From Macrothele yani (Eukaryota; Arthropoda; Arachnida; Araneae; Macrothelidae): 64,000 bases of DNA. The stretch's first letter is position 1; every line of letters starts with the position of its first letter. This document shows, piece by piece, positions 12,539 to 23,432 of the stretch. Location of the stretch: positions 76,284,971 to 76,348,970 of the forward strand of contig CM077022.1 in assembly GCA_039090855.1 (NCBI GenBank). The letters run 5' to 3'. A program made the position numbers and the translations under genes. The notes under the pieces are model-generated. The model had not been told where the DNA came from, ran no database searches, and saw only the letters and a program-made list of their open reading frames with translations.

Positions 12539-12989
12539 GGACAGGGTGAGCACGCGTGCTTGAAAACCTGGAAAGTCCTGGCAAAATCATGATTACGTTT
12601 TCAAGGCCTGGAATATCCTGGAAAAACGGTGTTTTTTTAATGCTGTCTTGAAAAGCCTTGAAATTTGAAATTATTGCTTAAAAAAATGCCCTTTTAGGAA
12701 ATCGTGTTACTGTTACCCCTTCATTTTTTAAAGTTCCTCTCCTCTGTTCTCAAAGAATGTTTCAGACGTGTACCAAATCCTAATTTGGCTGGGGGAAAAA
12801 GAAAAAAAAAAGAGCACTACTTCCAGTGCAATAAAATTGGATGATTTCTAGTAGCTCTGTTAGGAAGGGGAGCTTGATGTCCGTCCAACAACTCTGAGAA
12901 CGGAAGGGGAAAGAAGAGACATTTAGCATTTGCAGGTGGTGGGGGAGGGGGGTCGCATATGTACCAAGTCAGCCGGCATCCACCAGTGA

Positions 12990-15042
12990 GGAGTATGCCT
13001 GAACAACACATTCATCTGGTCCTTGTTTATGTGCATTGCCAGCCCTCCCCTCAGACTTCCGCTACTTATGATAAAAAATAAGAAAACTATCTTTGCGAAT
13101 TTTTCACAAAAGTGGCTGAAATTTTTACATTCACTATAATTGGATTATAGAAGCTTACTCCCAAAATTCCAATTGAATCGGTTTAAAACTTAAAAAGTTA
13201 GAATTGGAAATTTTTATTATGCACAAGTATGAATGCCTCTTTGGACAGAGTTGAGCCTCCAGCAGAAAGGGTGTTACCATAGCAACGGTTGATTGACAGC
13301 TGGAAGTGCTGATCCAAAGCCCTTGGTTGGGAAGAAAGCAAACACCTGTTTATCACTTCCACTGCTCAATGGGACAAGGAGAAAATTTTCAGAAATCCAT
13401 TTTCCCGAATTTTGAACACAGTAAAATTTTTACAGTGATTAATATACATCACAATAAAGTTCTAGTGCAAATGTTGCCAAATTCCGTTAGAAACTTTAGC
13501 AGACGCAAAAATAAAAAAAAAAATAAATAAATAAATAAAATCCGTTGCATAATCAGATTAAAAAAAAAAGAAACAGTAATTCTAAATAAAGGGAAAGCAA
13601 GTGAATTATTTTTTTTGATGCCATGGTGTTTATTTAAACAGAGTGATCCTTAAAAAATTTTTCTGTGATGATATGGACTCTATTTGAATTACAAACATAC
13701 ATTTTTGTTCAGACGTCTGAGTTACTGTTTTAATAAAAAAAATCGTCTATAATTAAAAAGTTTTCTTTGGGTTTAGGCGAAATTCAGCAGATAAACATAT
13801 TTTAGTAAATTGCAACATCATGACGTAAATTTGATCATTTTGGCGAAAATCAGGGAGCTTTTTTTGTTTTTGTTTACATTTTCTCCTATAGTTAGGATGA
13901 AGATTTGGTCATTTTGGCGAAAATCGGGGAGCTTTGTTGTTTTTTTTGTTTACATTTTCTCCTATAGTTAGGGTGAAGGAGGAAGGGTGCAACTTGACAG
14001 TTCAGTAAGCTGCGGGTGGTGATTTATGGCGATGTGCCAAATGAAAAGAAGCCGTTCCATTAGGACATTCCAAAGGTTGTGCGTGGAGACGTGCTCCTGC
14101 TGTTTGATCTTAAGCGGAATGTTTTTGTGCATGAAGGGGAAGAAATATCCATTTCAGCTTTGCAGCTTTCACAACTTTTTTTTTTTTTCTTGGTAATAAA
14201 TAAAAATCATAGTTGCTGCATTCACCATCCATATTTGCATTTCTTGAATATAAATAGCAGACAATCAGAAACATGGTGTTGGGTGGGTCTTGATGTTCTT
14301 CATTTTGCATCTGCTGAATTCAGTTCTGTGGGAATAAGGAATGACTTATACTGTGAATATATACAAAACTACATATTTTGATCTGAAAAAAAAAAGGTCT
14401 TACTTTACACAGTAGCTAACGTGTGAACTCGGACAAGACAATCAGACATACGGACATCTGATTCCATAAAAAAAAATCAGCAGTATTTTTATTATACACT
14501 ACAGGTAAAAAAGCAAAAACATGCTTTTAAACATTTTAAAGGAAAACAGATTTTTGAAACGCCATGGCTTGACGATGATCTTAATTTCTGAAAGTTTCTT
14601 TTTTCCACATCCTTTTTTCTTTCAATTACAATACATTGTAACAGGATACCTGTGTGTTGTATCACTTAGTGATATGGCAGATTTTCGGTTGCCGATATCC
14701 GCAATCGTAAGTGGTAGTTGCATTGCGATTGTTGATGATGACAAGATACATACTGGAGTGATGTAAAATGTTGCATAGACTTAACCCCCCCCCCCTTCTT
14801 CCGAACTGTTATGCGGTCATCATAGCTGATCAACCATTTCATTCCATGAACATCAGCACATTTCAATCATTTGACCATTGGGGGTAGGTTGGGTCTGACG
14901 GAATTCAGCAGTACTTTAAGCGCTTAGCGCAACGAAAACATGCTAACTTTGGACAGTTCCATTCCCTTCCCCTCTAATCCCTAATAATTAAGAGTGCATA
15001 CTGTAGTTTCAAATATTCTATTTATGAGCTAGTTTTCGCGCT

Positions 15043-15074
<32 letters not shown>

Positions 15075-18000
15075 AAATTACTAACCCTTTCGAACTATAG
15101 GTTGCAGAAACGTTTATGCTTTGGGTTTGTCCGTACCATAATTCGCACGAAAGCAGTTGGATTTCGGCGAAATTTTTGTATGCCGTTGGATACAACCTGG
15201 GAACGTACCCTATTTTTGAAATGGTCGAAATTAAATTCAAAGGGCAAGACATAAGAGCAGTATTCATTCTCCAAGCTTAGGAATGTTAACTCACATAAAA
15301 TCTGTTTGATTGCAACGAAGTTTTGGTATGTTATCAGGGAGGAGAAACATACCCTTGTAGAAAATGGTCCAAATTGAATTCAAAGGTCAGGGCATAAGAA
15401 CAGAATCCGTTCTTTATGATCTTGTGCTTGATAAACTTGATCCATTTGCATAAAGCTCACTCATCCATTTGCATCTTTCATCATTTTTATTACTTGAAAC
15501 TGAAATTACTTTTAAAAAGTAATTTGAACATGATACTGTAAAGCGTAATAATCATCCTGGAATTTTTTGTATATGTCCTGGAAAAGGCCTGGAAAGTCCT
15601 TGAATTTTTTTCCCCCAAAAGTGTACGAACCCTGGGAGTATGCCTAAACAACACATTCATCTGCTCTTGTTTATGTGCATTCCAGCCCTCCTTTCAAGAG
15701 ACTTCCGCTACTTATGATAAAAAATAAGAAAACTATCTTTGCGAATTTTTTATGAAAGTGGCTGAAATTTTTACATTCACTATAATTGGATTACAGAAGC
15801 TTACTCCCAAAATTCCAATTGAATCGGTTTAAAACTTTAAAAGTTAGCATTGGAAATTTTTATTATTGGCAAGTATGTGTGCCTCTTTGGACAAAGTACG
15901 CCTGGAGCAGAAAGGGTGTTACCATAGCAACGGTTGATTGACAGCTGGGAGCGCTGATCCAAAGCCCTTGGTTGGGAAGAAAGCAAACGCCTGTTTATCA
16001 CTTCCACTGCTCAAAGGGACTAGGAGAAAATTTTCAGAAATCCATTTTCCCAAATTTTGAAAATAACACAGTAAATTTTTTACAGTGGTTAAGATACATC
16101 ACAATAAAGTTCTAGTGCAAATTTCGCCAAATTCCGTTAGAAACTTTAGCAGATGCAAAAAAAAAAAATCTTTCTTGTTTAATCGGATTGAAAAAAAAGA
16201 AACTAATTCTAAATTACGGGAAAAGCAAGTAAATTATTTTTTAGATGCCATGGTTTATTTAAAGAGTGATCCTTAATTTTTTTTTTCTGTGATGATATGG
16301 ACTTTTATTTGAATTACAAACATACATTTTTATTCGGATGTCTGAGTTACTGTTTTAATAAAAAAAAATCATCTATAATTAAAAAGTTTAATGGATTTAG
16401 GCGAAATTCAGCAGATAAATGTATTTTAGTAAATTGCAACATCATGACGTAAATTTGGTCATTTTGGCAAAAATTGGGGAGCTTTTTTTTTTTCTTACAT
16501 TATCTCCTATAGTTAGGGTGAAGGAGGAAGGGTGCAACTTGACAGTTCAATGAGCTGCAGGTGGTGATTTATGGTGATGTGCCAGATGAAAAGAAGCTGT
16601 TCCATCAGGACATTCCAAAGGTTGTGCGTGGACATGTGCTCCTGCTGTTTGATCTTAATCAGAATGTTTTTGTGGAGGGGGGGGGGATATCCGTTTCAGC
16701 TTTACAGCTTTTTTTTTCTTGGTAATAAATAAAAATCATAGTTGCTGCATTCACCATTGATCCATATTTGCATTTCTTGAATATAAACAACAGACAATCA
16801 GAAACATGGTGTGGGCGTGTCTTGATGTTCTTCTTCATTTTGCATCTGCTGAATTCAATTCTGTGGGAATAAGGAATGGCTTATACTGTGAATATATACA
16901 AAACCACATATTTTTGATCTGAAAAATAGGTCTACTTTACACAGTAGCTAACGTGTGAACTCAGACAAGACAATCAGACATACGGACATCTGATTCCATA
17001 AAAAAAAAAATCAACAGTTTTTTTATTATACACTACAGGTAAAAAAGCAAAAACATGTTTTTAAACATTATAAAGGAAAAACTGAGTTTTGAAACGCCGT
17101 GGCTTGACGATGATCTTAATTTCTGAAAGTTTCTTTTTTCCACATCTTTTTTTTTTTCCAATTACAATACATTGTAACAGGATACCTGTGTGTTTGTATC
17201 ACTTAGTGATATGACAGATTTTCGGTTGCCGATATCCGCGATTGTAAGTGGTAGTTGCATTGCGATTGTTGATGATGACAAGATACATACTGGAGTGATG
17301 TAAAATGTTGCATAGACTTAACCCCCCCCCCCGTTCTTCGGAACTGTTATGCGGTCATCATAGCTGATCAACCATTTCATTCCATGAACATCAGCACATT
17401 TCAATCATTTGACCATTGGGGGTAGGTTGGGTCTGACGGAATTCAGCAGTACTTAAGCGCTTAGCGCAACGAAAACATGCTAACTTTGGACAGTTCCATT
17501 CCCTTCCCCTCTAATCCCTAATAATTAAGAGTGCATACTGTAGTTTCAAATATTCTATTTATGAGCTAGTTTTCGCGCTGTTCGTTATGTTTTTATTTTC
17601 GAAATTACTAACCCTTTCGAACTATAGGTTGCAGAAACGTTTATGCTTTGAGTTTGTCCGTACGATAGTTTCCATGAAAGCGGTTGAATTTCGGCGAAAT
17701 TTTAGTATGCCGTTGGGTACAACCTGGGAACCTACCCTATTGAAAATGGTCGAAATTAAATTCAAAGGCCAAGACATAAGAGCAGTATTTTGTTCTCCAA
17801 GCTTAGGAATGTTAACTCACATAAAATCTGTTTGATTGCAAAGAAGTTTTGGTATGTTATCAGGGAGGAGAAACCTACCCTTGTAGAAAATGGTCCAAAT
17901 TGAATTCAAAGGTCAGGGCATAAGAACAGAATCCGTTCTTTATGATCTTGTGCTTGATAAACTTCATCCATTTGCATAAAGCTCACTCATCCATTTGCAT

Positions 18001-18165
18001 CTTTCATCATTTTTATTACTTAAAACTGAAATTATTTTTAAAAGGTAATTTGAACATGATACTGTAAAGCGTAGTAATCGTCCTTGAATTTTTTGTATAT
18101 GTCCTGGAAAAAGCCTGGAAAGTCCTTGAAATCCCCCCTTCCCCCCCCAAAGTGTACGAACCCTG
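12990..18165 (+). repeat. Two direct units of about 2.6 kb (12990-15634 and 15635-18165)
   Basis: The first unit runs to the element's own right end (GTACGAACCCTG at 15634). The sequence then restarts with GGAGTATGCCTAAACAACAC, matching 12990 in the first unit, and runs to a second right end at 18165. So unit two lacks the first 448 bp of the element. The units are colinear with many small indels and substitutions. A 30-T tract at 15044-15073 in unit one is absent from unit two, where the same place reads CTGTTCGTTATGTTTTTATT. Confidence 0.92.
15044..15073. repeat. Poly-T tract, 30 bp
   Basis: A pure T run that is present in only one of the two duplicated units, so it arose or expanded after the duplication. 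Confidence 0.95.
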
Positions 18166-18171
18166 TAAGGA

Positions 18172-18422
18172 GCAGCTACGCTGCAGACTCTCATTGGTGA
18201 GGACTGCGACCTGACCGCAGTGTTCTCCTTTTTTTAAGGAAATTGACTTTTTTAACCTCATCTAGTTTTTACCGTATTCATTTCCATCTTTCATTTTTAC
18301 TGCTTCATTCTGTTTTTAACCTTGTGTACGTGTTTTATTGATTTTGTTCTCTTTTTTTATGTCTTTTGTTTGGCGCTCTTTGGCCAACCATGGCCCTTGC
18401 GCCATTAAAATCAACCAACCAA
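18172..18422 (+). other. 3' UTR of the interrupted I-clade LINE
   Basis: This continues the LINE directly after its ORF2 stop codon. It is T-rich, with the near-palindromic end TTTGGCGCTCTTTGGCCAAC ... GGCCCTTGCGCC (18372-18403), a likely stem for RT recognition, and terminal CAACCAACCAA. Confidence 0.75.
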
Positions 18423-18808
18423 CCTCCACGATGTTCCACATTGCCAGTTTCTTTAAACTGTTTCATCCTCCGCTTAATTGAATTCGTTGACGGAGTACTA
18501 CAACCATACTCTAAACGGGTACCGTCTTTTAACTTTAATGACAGACTTTAATTCCGCAAGCCCTAACTCACACATCACCACCTGCTGTACGGATGACATG
18601 ACTACTGATTGCACATTTCTCATCAGGCCACACCTAGCGCCATCTATCGGATTCTGGGAATAACAATTCTGCAAAACAAAAATATAGAAACCGTGTTAGT
18701 AATAATACGTGACAGAAAAACAGACAATGCTCATAGTTTTTTTTTTTTTTTTTGTTCATAATTTTGTAATGTGTCCAATAATTCTTGGACACCCTGTATA
18801 TCATATAC

Positions 18809-19325
18809 TCGATCGTATCAGAATAATATGACCACCTACCTAATAATAGGAATAACCACCCTTGGGCTGGGTAACAGTGGTGAGATGGCGTAACATGAAT
18901 GCAATGAGGCTCTGGAAGGTTGCCTGAGGTACACGTGCCCATTCGGACTGCAGTAGAGCATGGAGGTCTTGGAGATGATGTGGTTGTGGGTCAGCATGCC
19001 AAACCTGTCAATCCAAATAGTCCCACAAGTTCTCTATGGGATTGAGTTTGGACGATTTTGCCGGCCAAGGGAGAACAGAGACATTGCTGTCATGTTCCTG
19101 AAAACAGTCGTGCACCCTCTTAGTGACATGTCAGGGTGCATAGTCCTGTTGGTAGACACCATCACCACCAGGGTAAATGTCCAACATGAAGGGATGCATG
19201 GGGTCAGCAAGAATGGACAGGTAGCCATTGGCATTCAGGGACCCATCCAGTGGTACCAGCAGTCCTAGGTCATACCAGGAAAACGTCCCCCACACATGAA
19301 CACTGCCACCGCCGGCTTGCACATG
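18809..19325 (-). mobile_element. Tc1-like element, 3' half only
   Basis: Minus-strand translation gives GGGSVHVWGTFSWYDLGLLV, then LNANGYLSILADPMHPFM and YQQDYAPC-type sequence holding the second catalytic Asp (19322-19131). The C-terminal DDE block follows in another frame near 19060 (expected SPDLNPIE region, here KSSKLNPIE). The right terminal repeat lies at about 18809-18845 (ATATGACCACCTACCTAATA). The N-terminal half and left end are missing. It abuts the mariner end at 18796. Confidence 0.78.
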
Positions 19326-19357
19326 ACCAACAAGCCATCATCACAATAGCTACAACC

Positions 19358-19609
19358 AAGAAAGAAATATTTTTGACGTCACGCTTAGCTTTTCATGTTT
19401 TCGTGCAGGTGACATCTTAAGCAACAACTGAGAAAGGGATATTTTTTGGCGACATGCTTAGTTATCATATTTTTGTTCAGGTAATGGAAACTGCTTCCCG
19501 AATATAACTATGTAACGTCGTCACCATAGCATCAACTGAGAAAGCAATATTTGTGACGTCCCGCTTAGCTTTTCATGTTTTCAGGCAGGCATTCCATGAA
19601 TGGAAACTG
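19358..19609 (+). repeat. Three imperfect tandem copies of a 60-75-bp unit
   Basis: Copies start at about 19358, 19431 and 19537. Each reads roughly GAAAG.AATATTT.TGACGTC, then GCTTAGCTTTTCATGTTTTC and CAGGCA; the last two end in ATGGAAACTGC. The TGACGTC motif resembles a CRE site, probably by chance. Confidence 0.7.
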
Positions 19610-20101
19610 CAAATTATGTCAGCGTGTGATGTAACAGCTGTATGATGTAGTACTCTTTTTTAATTCATTGTTGTAATGTTCATTGTTTAGTTCATGAAAC
19701 ATACTTTCACATTTGGACATAAACAAAATGAAATACCTGGTTATTAAAAAATTACTCTACAAATCTTATTTTTCCCTATCATTATTGACTGGCTTTCACC
19801 TAGTACTATTATATTGTACACAAACACATTCATGCATTATCCATATAACTTTTTTTATAATTTGACCTCACAAACTGTTTTGGTAAAATGAGAATTGAGA
19901 ATTTTAAAATAAAACGTCTGACATTTCGTCCTCCTGTTCATCTGCGTTGTACAGAAACTTTTATCATATGTAAGTGAAATTCTATGTAGCTTTTGACTAA
20001 TTTGCTTTTTTCTTTTAGAAATTTACAATCTATTTTTTTTTTTTTTTAATGATTTGTAAAAGCACAGATTAAGAATTAAAGTACTTGTGCTTCAGCTTTT
20101 A
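19610..20101. other. Plain intronic AT-rich DNA
   Basis: I see no coding sequence or repeat family here beyond a T tract near 20031-20048. Confidence 0.6.
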
Positions 20102-21649
20102 CACTGGTGTGCAAAAATTAAGGACGAAGAGGAGAAATTAGCATAACAGCGGAACAAGCAGGCATAACGGACCGAACGACCACTCAGGAGATAGACTAGG
20201 GTCCGGTATGGTAAGGCATGCAATATAGGCAGCATGATGGGGGGGGTGTCGAAGGGTATAAAGCACACGGGTGGTGTACGCTCAGTAATTCGGTGAAAGC
20301 TATTGCACGGTGTACATCGGTTTGAACGACGTCGAGTTGCTGCCACCGTGTGATATGGCCAACAGGCAATCCAGTAGACGACATCTGGATGACTTTACCC
20401 GAGGTCGCGTCATTGGGAAGTTGGAAGAAGGTTGAAGTGTGACTAGTGTGGCCGATGAGTTCGGGATTGCTCACAGCATCGTTTCACGAGCTTGGAGAGC
20501 ATTTCAAACGACAGGAACAGCTGTCAGAGAGTTTAGCAGTGGTCGTCCACGAGCAACCACAGCGGCGGATGACCGGTATATTGTCCTACAGGCGAAAAGA
20601 GACAGACTGCAGACAGTGGGAGAAATCGCAAGGCACATGCAACAGACAACTGGATATCCGCTATCACGTTTTACCGTGGCCAGGAGGATGCACAAAGGTG
20701 GTCTGTCTATTTGCATGGCGACCAGTATGGTGTGTGCCATTAACGCTTGCTCATCGGAGACGGCGGTTTCTGTGGTGCCAGGAACACAAGAACTGGACAC
20801 ATCAGCAATGGGGTCGAGTTCTCTTTACGGATGAGAGCCGATTTAGTCTGATGAGCGATTCTGGACGTATACACATCTGGAGAGAGCAGGGAACATGCAA
20901 TCACACCTCCAACATCATCGAAAGGGACCCGTTTGGAGGTGGCGGAGTTCTCGTTTGGGGCGGTATCACGCTTGGTAGCCGTACTGACCTCCATATCTTC
21001 CAAGGAGGTTCAGTCACTTGTGTCCGCTATTGTACCGAGTTTCTCCTGCCTCACGGGCGTCTGTTTAGAGATGCTGTGGGTCCTGAGTTCCTCTTCATGG
21101 ACGACAACGCTACACCTCATCGTACAGTGGCTATCGCAGAGCTGTTGGAGAGGGAAGATATTCAACGCATGGATTGGCCCGCAAGGTCCCCGGACCTAAA
21201 TCCAATCGAACACGTGTGGGACCTTCTCGGGAGACGCTTGGCAGCTCGTCACCAGCCGCCAGCAACGATTCCGCAGCTGTGATTGGCAGTACAAGAGGAA
21301 TGGGCCGCGATGCCTCAACAGCTCCTTCACAACCTCTTCCTCAGCATGGACAGACGTTTTAAATCCTGCAACGCAGTCTGGGGTGATCATATCCCCTACT
21401 AAAGACTGAATTTTTCTTGGCAGCCGCCTGTCACATGGACGTTTCTGTCTTCTGTCCAGTTGTGCTCGAAGCTACCTTTTCAATAAAGTGCCTTTGTATC
21501 CTTTGGATTCCTTGTTTGGACGGTTTTGCTCACTTGTTCCATATTCTTACATCTTGGGGATCTTATGGTATGATTTGAGTCGATGTGGAGCACTTCTGCA
21601 CGACGTTACCTTCGAAAAACGTCTCGTCCTTAATTTTTGCACGCCAGTG
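20102..21649 (+). mobile_element. Complete Tc1-like element, family A copy 1
   Basis: The left end is CACTGGTGTGCAAAAATTAA. The right end, reverse-complemented, is CACTGGCGTGCAAAAATTAA. TA flanks both (20100-20101 and 21650-21651). Length is 1,548 bp. The second copy of the family is at 35930-37443, in opposite orientation. Confidence 0.93.
20355..21402 (+). pseudogene. Tc1 transposase pseudogene, family A
   Basis: A DD34E transposase of about 345 codons starting MANRQSSRRHLDDFTRGRVI. Two helix-turn-helix motifs cover roughly residues 10-120. The catalytic residues are still encoded: LFTDESRFSL, FMDDNATPHRT and ARSPDLNPIEHVWD. Three lesions inactivate it. A TGA sits at 20436 after KLEEG. A 4-bp insertion (GTCT, near 20702) shifts the frame compared with the sister copy. 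A second TGA follows PQL near 21280. Both stops look like CGA-to-TGA changes, typical CpG decay. The end is HIPY and TAA at 21400. Confidence 0.88.
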
Positions 21650-21887
21650 TATTATTCCTCATAAAAAATAACTCTTGATGGTTTTAGCTTAAAAAATTCG
21701 TCAGGTCTTAGAGAAACAGGGTTAGTTCGAACCTTGAAATTAAAAAAATGCCATGGTTTATTTTATCTGCCTTGTAGTGGCATTGGGTGAGTAAAAAAGA
21801 TTTGGGTTATACTCAGTATAGTTTCTTACTTATTTATTAGTTTGTTTTTACATAATAAAATTGATTGAATGCACCCTTTTTTTCCAG

Positions 21888-22484
21888 ATTGTTCATCTCA
21901 AAAGATTCCAGTTGCTCAATGGACGTTGGGTAAAGTCTCACAAAATTGTGCGATTCCCGTTTGAGAAATTTGATCCTACTGATTATCTTGCTAAAGTTCC
22001 AAGGAAAGCAGTGTTAGAAGCACAAAGAAGAAAACTCTTGCCACTTGACTGTGAATCATCCAAAAACAGTACTGCAAACCCAAATCACAAAATTCGTAAT
22101 GAAAAAAATTCCAACAGAACTGAAAAATGTGTACAGTTAAGCAATGGTGAAATACCTTCATCAGACTTAAATCAATGTGAAAATAGGTTAGAACTAAGTG
22201 CTAACTCACATGTCCATAGTGTTCCTAGTCAGAATAGCTCTGCCATTGCAAATGATGCTGACATTGATTCAAGGCTTGAAGAAAGAAAAGATAGTCACTT
22301 TTTAAATGAAACACAGTTAATTGATGACAGTGCTGTGAACAGCAACGCCCTGTCAAAAGGGGACAGTGTTCAATTCATGAAATATAATAGTATTAATGGT
22401 AACCCAGAACTTCAAGATTTTCATCAACACAAATTAACTGGAGTTGATCCATTTTCCATGAAATATAGGCTTTATGCTTTAGCT
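21888..22484 (+). CDS. USP32: Coding exon of a USP32-type ubiquitin-specific protease (USP domain part)
   Basis: The acceptor is TTTTTTTCCAG|ATT and the donor GCT|GTAAGT. The exon is 199 codons, phase 0 on both sides. It opens with IVHLKRFQLLNGRWVKSHKI and VRFPFEKFDPTDYL, a conserved strand and loop of the USP catalytic core. A long Ser/Asn/Glu-rich linker follows, then KYRLYALA, which leads into the His box in the next exon. USP32 removes ubiquitin from substrates and acts on Golgi/endosomal membranes (family knowledge). The Cys box is not in the window; upstream exons must lie left of base 1. The linker is poorly conserved, as in other USP32 proteins. Confidence 0.88.
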
Positions 22485-22939
22485 GTAAGTATTTGCCATT
22501 GTGTTTTCCATTTATTCTTTGATTTTTCTATCTTATTTCGTTTTACATTTCCTAGAAAACAAGCATTAGAAAATGTAGAGTCATACTCAGATATAACAGT
22601 GTAATTTTTAAATGATACCATATCTATGCATTAAATAATCCATCAAATGTAACTTACTTGGCAACAACTGAAGCAAGAATTTGGAAATGAAAATCTGGCA
22701 TCCAGTCTCGCTCCTTCTGTTTACAGGTGATCAAGAACCCGGTGGGATTGAAAACGCTACTGTTTTCTAATTTTCTTTATGTAACCAAAGTGTGTTTTGT
22801 ACTTAAAAATCTACATTGTTAGTTCTTGTACTTCAGGAAAGACAATTGAAAATTCAAATCAATTCCTGCAGTATTTTCAATGTCTCAGACATAAAGGAAA
22901 TCAGAGCATAGCTGTAGTAACATCAAACTGGGCCAAGCT
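22485..22939 (+). other. Start of a 20.8-kb USP32 intron
   Basis: Non-coding; continues directly from the GTAAGT donor. A short open stretch to 22604 is intron read-through, not an exon. Confidence 0.7.
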
Positions 22940-23400
22940 GTTGCATGCTGTGTAGTTCATATTGACCAGCTGCCTTATGAATGGAAGCTACTTCAACTGG
23001 AAAAAGAACCTGTGATTTCTACCAGTTAGCGTGAATCCAATATCAGTAATGATTGTCATGGGTGTCTTCAGTGTTGATCATTACTTGCATCATTTCTTCA
23101 ACCTTTGGGACAGTGTTTCTGGGGGTCCTAAATACCCCACTATTATAAGATTACAGAAAGCTTGTTTGGCTATCTCACGTGGAGGTGCTGATATGGAAAG
23201 AAGGTTTTCTCTATTAGGACAAGAATTCAGTGATGACCGGGCTTCAGTGAATGTTCATACATTAAACGCAAGACTGATTGTAAATGGTGCTTTGAAAATA
23301 TATACTGGCAAGCCTGAATTCATGGTTCGTAGTTGTCCGGGAAATGGCCTAAAATTCTGCTGTAATTTTATCCATTCCCCATTTTTTGCCCCTGTGTAAT
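22940..23400 (+). pseudogene. hAT transposase remnant (dimerisation domain)
   Basis: Translation of 23031-23399 shows IIRLQKACLAISRGGADMER followed by RFSLLG and later NVHTLNARLIVNGALKIY. This matches the C-terminal dimerisation domain of hAT transposases (pattern: ISHGNADVERSFS...). Weaker traces lie upstream in other frames (KLLQLEKEPV near 22990). Nothing of the catalytic core is recognisable. Confidence 0.55.
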
Positions 23401-23432
23401 GTTTTGTAGTTCAGGATTTTTCTAGTGTTGCA

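Larger units (their letters stand above)
12542..18165. mobile_element. Non-autonomous DNA element with CAGGGT ends, partly duplicated in tandem
   Basis: The left end is CAGGGTGAGCACGCGTGCTT. The right end, reverse-complemented, is CAGGGTTCGTACACTTTGGG. The target-site duplication is TAAGGA (12536-12541 and 18166-18171), and its TAA is the stop codon of the LINE ORF2. Subterminal sequence is rich in CCTGGAAAGTCCTTGAA-like motifs in both orientations. No transposase is present. A third copy at 52881-55425 has the same ends and a 6-bp A run on both sides. CAGGG ends and short duplications suggest hAT, but superfamily is not settled. Confidence 0.85.
7139..18422 (+). mobile_element. I-clade LINE inserted in the mariner, itself interrupted
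   Basis: The LINE occupies 7139-12541 and 18172-18422. Order: GC-rich leader with a repeated CCCACGGCCCGAGC motif (7188 and 7246), ORF1 with CCHC knuckles, ORF2 with endonuclease, RT, RNase H and a C-terminal Cys/His region, then a short 3' UTR. The 3' end (GGCGCTCTTTGGCCAACCAT then TTGCGCCATTAAAATCAACC) ends in short CAACCAAC repeats rather than poly-A. RNase H after the RT points to the I group. The 10-bp duplication at its ends proves insertion into the mariner. Its GC content is visibly higher than its surroundings. Confidence 0.88.
6166..18796 (-). mobile_element. Mariner element split by an 11.3-kb nested insertion
   Basis: The left end reads TAGGGTGTCCGAGAATTATT (6166) and the right end, reverse-complemented, reads CAGGGTGTCCAAGAATTATT (18796). 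TA flanks both sides (6164-6165 and 18797-18798). Each terminal repeat contains its own small palindrome (GGTGTCC...GGACACC). The element is continuous across 7138 and 18433: removing 7139-18432 leaves about 1.34 kb, the normal mariner size. The break carries a 10-bp duplication, CCTCCACGAT, at 7129-7138 and 18423-18432. Confidence 0.92.

Noticed and set aside
19358..19609. CRISPR-like or regulatory array
   Set aside because: Only three imperfect copies with unequal spacing in a eukaryotic intron; no reason to call a CRISPR or enhancer.
1..21887. Upstream USP32 exons in the left third of the window
   Set aside because: I looked for the USP Cys box and adjoining conserved segments and found only transposon coding remains.
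22485..22604. Extension of the first USP32 exon past 22484
   Set aside because: The GTAAGT donor gives perfect in-frame continuity with the next conserved exon; the extension is hydrophobic, unconserved read-through.
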